From Pseudomonas putida (GTDB taxonomy: Bacteria; Pseudomonadota; Gammaproteobacteria; Pseudomonadales; Pseudomonadaceae), in NCBI RefSeq assembly GCF_028682475.1, contig NZ_JANHLE010000007.1, positions 62,001 to 126,000 of the forward strand: a stretch of 64,000 bases of DNA, in the 5' to 3' direction. A program made the translations under genes and the position numbers. Position 1 is the stretch's first letter. Each line of letters opens with the position of its first letter. Below the pieces are notes generated by a model that was not told the DNA's origin, did no database searches, and saw only the letters and a list, made by a program, of their open reading frames with translations. Of the stretch, positions 59,946 through 64,000 are shown in pieces.

Positions 59946-59970
59946 CTCCCCCCTCTATTGGGGAGGGGGG
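59946..59970. promoter_or_regulatory. C-run/G-run dyad, site 6
   Basis: CCTCCCC (with two more C), TCTATT, GGGGAGG and more G. It is the most symmetrical of the six, in the divergent gap between the sulfatase remnant/TetR unit and the LacI gene. Confidence 0.45.
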
Positions 59971-60040
59971 CATGACGGGCAAGCTGGGTAGCATCCGGGG
60001 CATCAGTGCACACGATTGCACAGCAGCCTGAGGAACCGGC

Positions 60041-61084
60041 ATGACGAGTGATCGCAGCGCCACACAGCCACCCGCCCCCTCCAGCCCGCTGGCTGGCACC
60101 CGGATCACCGCCCGGGACCTGGCCCAACGCCTGGGAGTCGCCACCTCGACGGTCACCCGTGCCTTCGACGCACAGTCGCGGATCTCTGCCGCAGTGCGCG
60201 CACGCATCCTGGCCATGGCCGATGAGCTGGGCTATCGACCCAATGCCATCGCCCGCTCGCTGAACCGGCGGCGCACCGGCATCGTTGCCCTGGTGATGGG
60301 CGACATGAGCAATCCGTTCTACCCCGCGGTGCTGGAGGCGTTCTCCCTGCAACTGCGCAAGTCGGGCCAGCAACTGCTGCTGTTCGTGGTCCCGGCTGGA
60401 GGTGATGCCGACACGCTGATGTCGCAGCTGCTGCAGTACCAGGTGGACGGCATTGTGGTCACGGCGGCGAAGCTGTCTTCGCACATGGCCGAGCTGTGCG
60501 CTCGCCAGGGGGTTGCCGTGGTGTTCCTCAATCGCCGCGTCGAAGACCCGACCGTCTGGTCGGTGTGCTGCGACAACCAGCGCATGGCCGCCGAGGTGGC
60601 CGCGTACCTGGTCGGGCAAAAACGCCGCGCCTGCGCCTTCGTTTCCGGTGACCCGGACGTCTCCACCACCGCCGACCGTCTGCGCGGTTTCGAACAGGGC
60701 CTGGCTGCGCACGGGCAAGCGGTGGTCGCCAGCATCCACGGCGGCTACAGCTATGAAGGCGGACGCGCCGCAGCCGCGCGATTGTTCAGCGCCGGGCAAC
60801 CCGCCATCGACGCGGTGTTCTGTGCCAACGACGTCATGGCCCTTGGCGTGCTCAGTCACCTGCGCATGCACACCCGCCTGCGGGTGCCCGAAGACGTCGC
60901 CGTGGTCGGATTCGACGATATCCTCGCCGCCGGCTATCCGGAGCATGCCCTCACCACCGTGCACCAACCGCTAGAGCAGATGATCGCCTGCGCCATCCGC
61001 TTGCTGGGCGCAGGCCGCCCCGCCGGCGGTGCCCCTTCGCTGTACGAAGTACCCGGGCATCTGGTGCGGCGCGCCACGGCGTAG
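60041..61084 (+). CDS. LacI-family transcriptional regulator
   Basis: A 347-residue repressor with the LacI HTH at residues 22-45 (ITARDLAQRLGVATSTVTRAFD), hinge helix ARSLNRRRTG, and a sugar-binding-protein-like effector domain from about residue 80 (IVALVMGDMSNPFYPAVLEAF). ATG at 60041 follows GAGGAACCGGC. It is directly upstream of, and in the same direction as, an ACS-type permease, a HisD-family enzyme and a thioesterase, which it presumably regulates. No sugar gene is present, so the effector may be an acid or polyol. Confidence 0.92.
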   Translation: MTSDRSATQPPAPSSPLAGTRITARDLAQRLGVATSTVTRAFDAQSRISAAVRARILAMADELGYRPNAIARSLNRRRTGIVALVMGDMSNPFYPAVLEAFSLQLRKSGQQLLLFVVPAGGDADTLMSQLLQYQVDGIVVTAAKLSSHMAELCARQGVAVVFLNRRVEDPTVWSVCCDNQRMAAEVAAYLVGQKRRACAFVSGDPDVSTTADRLRGFEQGLAAHGQAVVASIHGGYSYEGGRAAAARLFSAGQPAIDAVFCANDVMALGVLSHLRMHTRLRVPEDVAVVGFDDILAAGYPEHALTTVHQPLEQMIACAIRLLGAGRPAGGAPSLYEVPGHLVRRATA

Positions 61085-61103
61085 CGCCACACCCTTGCAG
61101 GCC

Positions 61104-61117
61104 AATAACAACAAAAA
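61104..61117 (+). promoter_or_regulatory. Crc/Hfq-type CA motif before the permease gene
   Basis: AATAACAACAAAAA lies 16 bases before the ATG at 61134, ahead of the CAGGAG ribosome site. Confidence 0.5.
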
Positions 61118-61133
61118 CCCTCAGGAGACAGGC

Positions 61134-62438
61134 ATGAACCCCAGCGAGACCGCGGACGACCGCAAGCTGTACCGAAAAATCGGCTGGCGCATCATGCCGC
61201 TGCTGATGGCCGCCTATGTGGTGGCGTTCCTTGACCGCATCAACGTCGGTTACGCGCAGTTGCAGATGAAAGAGACGCTGGCGTTCAGCGACGCCGTCTA
61301 TGCGCTGGGCGCGGGGATCTTCTTCATCGGCTACCTGCTGTTCGAGGTGCCCAGCAACCTGATGCTGGAAAAGATCGGTGTGCGCAAGACGCTGCTGCGC
61401 ATCATGGTCTGCTGGGGGGTGGTCGCCATGGCCATGATGTTCGTGCAGACCCCGACGCAGTTCTATGTGCTGCGCTTTCTGCTGGGCGCCTTCGAAGCAG
61501 GCTTTACGCCCGGGGCCTTGCTCTACCTGACCTTCTGGTACCCGCCAGCGCGGCGTGCGGGGATGATCGCGGTGTTCCTGCTCGGGGCTATCTTCGCCAG
61601 CCTGATCGCCGGGCCGCTGTCGGGGGCGATCATGAAATTCCTTGATGGCTTCAATGGCTGGCACGGCTGGCAGTGGCTGTTTCTGGTGCAAGGCCTGCCC
61701 GCTCCGCTGCTGGGGCTGCTGGCCTGGCGCGTGCTGGTCGACCGTCCTGAGCAGGCCGGCTGGCTGAGTGCCGAAGAGAAGGCCCGCCTGCGCACGCAAC
61801 TGGACGCCGAGCAGCAATCAGCGCACAAGGCCAGCCATGCCTCGCTGCGCGACCTGCTCGGCGATACCAGGTTCTGGGCGTTGTCGCTGGTCTACGTACT
61901 CATGGTCGCGGGCACATATGCCATGGCCTTCTGGACCCCCAGCCTGATTCGCGGCTGGGGCGTCAGCGACCTGATGGAAATCGGCATCTACGCCACCCTG
62001 CCGCAGTTGTGCGCGGTGGCCGGGGTGCTCCTGCTCAGCCGTAGTTCCGACCGCCTGCGCGAGCGGCGCTGGCATTTTTCCAGCGGCGCACTGATGGCCG
62101 CCAGCGGCCTGGCAATCATCGTCCTGGCGCAGGGGCAACTGGGCACCTCGCTGATCGGCCTGTGCCTGGCCATGCTGGGCATCGCCTCGGTCACGCCGGT
62201 GTTCTTCGCCCTGGTCTCGGAATACCTGCCGCACCCCTCGGTAGCGGTGGGGATCGCCCTGGTCAGCAGTATCGGCAACCTCGGCGGCGCGGTCATTCCG
62301 TCGCTCACCAGTGCCCTGAATACCGCCAGCGGCGGAACCACCTACAGCCTGTATCTGGTCATGGGCCTGTACCTGCTCGCCAGCGCCATTGTGCTGCGGG
62401 TCGCCCGGCCTGCCCTGCAGACCTACCAGTCCGCCTGA
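61134..62438 (+). CDS. MFS transporter, ACS type
   Basis: A 434-residue permease with about 12 helices and the ACS marks [14 protein letters not shown] and [15 protein letters not shown]. It is similar to the permease at 4142. The neighbours (HisD-family dehydrogenase, thioesterase, LacI repressor) suggest an organic acid or hydroxylated sulfonate as substrate. ATG at 61134 has CAGGAG at good spacing. The stop is followed by AAGGAG of the next gene, so the two are in one operon. Confidence 0.93.
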   Translation: MNPSETADDRKLYRKIGWRIMPLLMAAYVVAFLDRINVGYAQLQMKETLAFSDAVYALGAGIFFIGYLLFEVPSNLMLEKIGVRKTLLRIMVCWGVVAMAMMFVQTPTQFYVLRFLLGAFEAGFTPGALLYLTFWYPPARRAGMIAVFLLGAIFASLIAGPLSGAIMKFLDGFNGWHGWQWLFLVQGLPAPLLGLLAWRVLVDRPEQAGWLSAEEKARLRTQLDAEQQSAHKASHASLRDLLGDTRFWALSLVYVLMVAGTYAMAFWTPSLIRGWGVSDLMEIGIYATLPQLCAVAGVLLLSRSSDRLRERRWHFSSGALMAASGLAIIVLAQGQLGTSLIGLCLAMLGIASVTPVFFALVSEYLPHPSVAVGIALVSSIGNLGGAVIPSLTSALNTASGGTTYSLYLVMGLYLLASAIVLRVARPALQTYQSA

Positions 62439-62470
62439 GGCTCAACCTCTTAAACCGAAGGAGATCTACC

Positions 62471-63754
62471 GTGATTCAACACCTCAAGAAGGGGCAATCA
62501 GCCCAGGCCAAGGCCAGTGACCAGGCCCAGGTTCGGGCCACCGTCGAGGGTATCCTCAGTGATATCGAGCAGCGCGGCGATACGGCGGTACGCGAATACT
62601 CAGCGAAATTCGACAACTGGACACCGTCCAGCATGCGCCTGAGCCAGGCGCAGATCGACGCCTGCATCGCCAGCCTGCCGCGCCGGACACTCGACGACAT
62701 TGTGTTTGCCCAGACCCAGATCCGCCGTTTCGCCCAGGTGCAAAAAGACTCGATGCACGACGTCGAAGTCGAGACCCTGCCGGGGGTGGTGCTCGGTCAT
62801 CGCAACATCCCGGTCAACTCGGTGGGTTGCTACATTCCTGGCGGCAAGTATCCGTTGATTGCCAGCGCGCACATGAGCGTGCTGACCGCCAAGGTTGCCG
62901 GGGTCAAGCGTGTGATTGCCAGCGCGCCGCCTTTTGAAGGCCAGCCCTGCGCGGAAATCGTCGCCGCCATGCACCTGGCCGGCGCCGATGAGATCTACTG
63001 CCTTGGCGGCGTCCAGGCCGTGGCCGCGATGGCCCTAGGTACCGAAAGCATCGCCGCCGTCGACATGATTGTCGGCCCCGGCAACGCCTATGTCGCCGAA
63101 GCCAAGCGTCAGCTGTATGGCCGCGTCGGTATCGACCTGTTCGCCGGCCCCACCGAAACCCTGGTGATCTGTGACGACAGCGTGGATGCCGAACTGGTCG
63201 CCGTCGACCTGCTCGGCCAGGCCGAGCACGGCCCCACCTCCCCGGCCTATTGCGTGACCACCAGCAAAACCATCGCCGAACAACTGCCCGCCGCCATCGA
63301 GCAGGTGCTTTCACGCCTGGACACGGCGCCAATCGCCAGCGTCGCCTGGCGCGATTTCGGCGAGATCTACCTGTGCGACAGCGACGAAGAGGCGCTGGAA
63401 GTCGCCGAGCGCCTGTGCTCCGAACATGTCCAGGTAATGACCCGCGACCCGGACTGGTACCACCAGCGCATGACCCGCTACGGCGCGCTGTTCCTCGGCC
63501 ACCGCACCAATGTCAGCTATGGCGACAAGGTCATCGGCACCAACCACACCCTGCCGACCATGGGCGCCGGTCGTTATACCGGCGGCTTGTGGGTCGGCAA
63601 GTTCATCAAGACCCACACCTACCAGCGCGTGCTGACCGACGCCGCGAGCGTGATGATCGGCCAGTACTGCTCGCGGCTGTGCGGCTATGAACATATGTCC
63701 GGTCACAAAGAACAGGCGGACATCCGTGTGCGCCGCCTGCAGCAGGAGGCTTGA
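62471..63754 (+). CDS. Histidinol dehydrogenase-family NAD-dependent dehydrogenase
   Basis: A 427-residue enzyme of the HisD fold, here a catabolic paralogue. [43 protein letters not shown] and QAEHGPTSP (zinc ligands Gln and His) are present. No his genes are nearby. HisD-like enzymes of this sort include sulfopropanediol 3-dehydrogenase HpsN, which oxidises a primary alcohol in two steps to an acid, but the substrate here is unproven. The start is GTG at 62471 with AAGGAG seven bases upstream; an earlier in-frame start would overlap the permease. The thioesterase gene follows after four bases. Confidence 0.9.
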   Translation: MIQHLKKGQSAQAKASDQAQVRATVEGILSDIEQRGDTAVREYSAKFDNWTPSSMRLSQAQIDACIASLPRRTLDDIVFAQTQIRRFAQVQKDSMHDVEVETLPGVVLGHRNIPVNSVGCYIPGGKYPLIASAHMSVLTAKVAGVKRVIASAPPFEGQPCAEIVAAMHLAGADEIYCLGGVQAVAAMALGTESIAAVDMIVGPGNAYVAEAKRQLYGRVGIDLFAGPTETLVICDDSVDAELVAVDLLGQAEHGPTSPAYCVTTSKTIAEQLPAAIEQVLSRLDTAPIASVAWRDFGEIYLCDSDEEALEVAERLCSEHVQVMTRDPDWYHQRMTRYGALFLGHRTNVSYGDKVIGTNHTLPTMGAGRYTGGLWVGKFIKTHTYQRVLTDAASVMIGQYCSRLCGYEHMSGHKEQADIRVRRLQQEA

Positions 63755-63758
63755 AGCC

Positions 63759-64000
63759 ATGAGCAAACCTGTACCGCAAGCGCGCAGCGCCTACCCCTAC
63801 CTGCGTGACATCACCACACGCTGGATGGACAACGACGTCTACGGCCACGTCAACAACGTCATCTACTACAGCTGGTTCGACACCGTGGTCAACGGCTGGC
63901 TGCTCGAGCAGAACCTGCTGGACTTCGATCAGTGCCCGACCGTGGGCCTGGTGGTCGATACCCATTGCAGCTACTTCTCCTCCATTGCCTTCCCCGATCT
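63759..64000 (+). CDS. Thioesterase (4-hydroxybenzoyl-CoA thioesterase type), 5' part
   Basis: The first 80 residues of a hotdog thioesterase; the rest is outside the window. The active-site helix start DITTRWMDNDVYGHVNNVIYYSWFD carries the aspartate (D/N before VYGHVNN) of the YbgC/4-HBT class. ATG at 63759 has GGAGG upstream and follows the HisD-like gene after four bases, so it is part of that operon. It would release a free acid from a CoA ester. Confidence 0.88.
   Translation, partial: MSKPVPQARSAYPYLRDITTRWMDNDVYGHVNNVIYYSWFDTVVNGWLLEQNLLDFDQCPTVGLVVDTHCSYFSSIAFPD

Noticed and set aside
62471..63754. Biosynthetic histidinol dehydrogenase (hisD)
   Set aside because: The fold and motifs fit, but the gene is in an operon with a permease, thioesterase and LacI repressor and has no his genes nearby; a catabolic paralogue is more likely.
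1..64000. CRISPR array, tRNA, rRNA, transposase or integrase
   Set aside because: I looked for regularly spaced repeats, tRNA-like arms and DDE/tyrosine recombinase motifs and saw none. A tRNAscan-SE or ISfinder search would settle it.

Overview
The window is chromosomal DNA of a Pseudomonas, most likely of the P. putida/fluorescens type. This rests on the high-GC coding sequence, an OprD porin, DUF3077-like and TTC38-like genes, a DUF1302/DUF1329 pair, LuxR/MalT, HxlR and LysR regulators, and the typical Pseudomonas REP sequence (core GGAGCGGGCTTGCCCCGC) at three places. No tRNA, rRNA, CRISPR array, transposase or integrase was seen. The assignment comes from reading proteins and motifs by eye; no database search was possible.

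Layout. 1-1122: 5' part of an acetolactate-synthase-like ThDP enzyme (minus). 1241-6537: OprD porin, amidase and MFS permease (minus) with a divergent LysR gene. 6746-7440: a cassette with a structured RNA leader and a small DUF3077-like gene, repeated almost exactly at 28129-28821. 7515-10744: DUF6632-like membrane protein, TTC38-like protein and a triple-RidA fusion. 11075-16965: acyltransferase, a large HD-GYP sensor phosphodiesterase, and an MFS exporter with a divergent HxlR gene. 16990-24171: first arm of a beta-oxidation-like catabolon (thiolase, two MaoC hydratases, SDR, DUF2889; divergent DUF1302 and DUF1329). 24592-28043: AT-richer two-gene island, RecQ helicase fused to a phosphoribosyltransferase plus a DprA-like protein. 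29019-33193: TauD dioxygenase, cupin dioxygenase, epoxide-hydrolase-like enzyme, AraC regulator and a chimeric pseudogene. 33371-39231: malate dehydrogenase, chemoreceptor, lytic transglycosylase, ABC exporter. 39963-44007: foreign-looking genes (lipoprotein, matrixin-like protease, membrane protein, membrane-anchored acyl carrier protein, 46-residue membrane peptide). 44225-47276: DUF533/TerB protein, GFA protein, nitrilase, HxlR regulator. 47405-59501: second arm of the catabolon (acyl-CoA ligase, thiolase-like protein without catalytic residues, SDR-MaoC multifunctional enzyme, three acyl-CoA dehydrogenases, MalT-type LuxR regulator, TetR regulator). 59505-64000: internally deleted alkylsulfatase remnant, then LacI regulator, MFS permease, histidinol-dehydrogenase-family enzyme and the start of a thioesterase.

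How the genes work together. The two arms (17-24 kb and 47-59 kb) together encode outer-membrane entry (DUF1302/DUF1329), CoA activation, dehydrogenation, hydration, 3-hydroxyacyl oxidation and thiolysis, so they look like one pathway for a hydrophobic carboxylic acid (steroid side chain, terpenoid or branched fatty acid; substrate not readable from sequence). Every transcription unit of the two arms has a C-run/G-run dyad upstream, a plausible target of the MalT-type regulator. Several catabolic genes carry AAnAAnAA motifs at their ribosome binding sites, as expected for Crc/Hfq catabolite control.

The most unusual observation is the duplicated DUF3077 leader. It has three mutually complementary segments. 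The middle one can pair either with an upstream copy or with a downstream copy that contains the Shine-Dalgarno sequence, and these pairings are kept by compensatory changes between the two copies. The plan resembles the C4 antisense RNAs of phages P1/P7.
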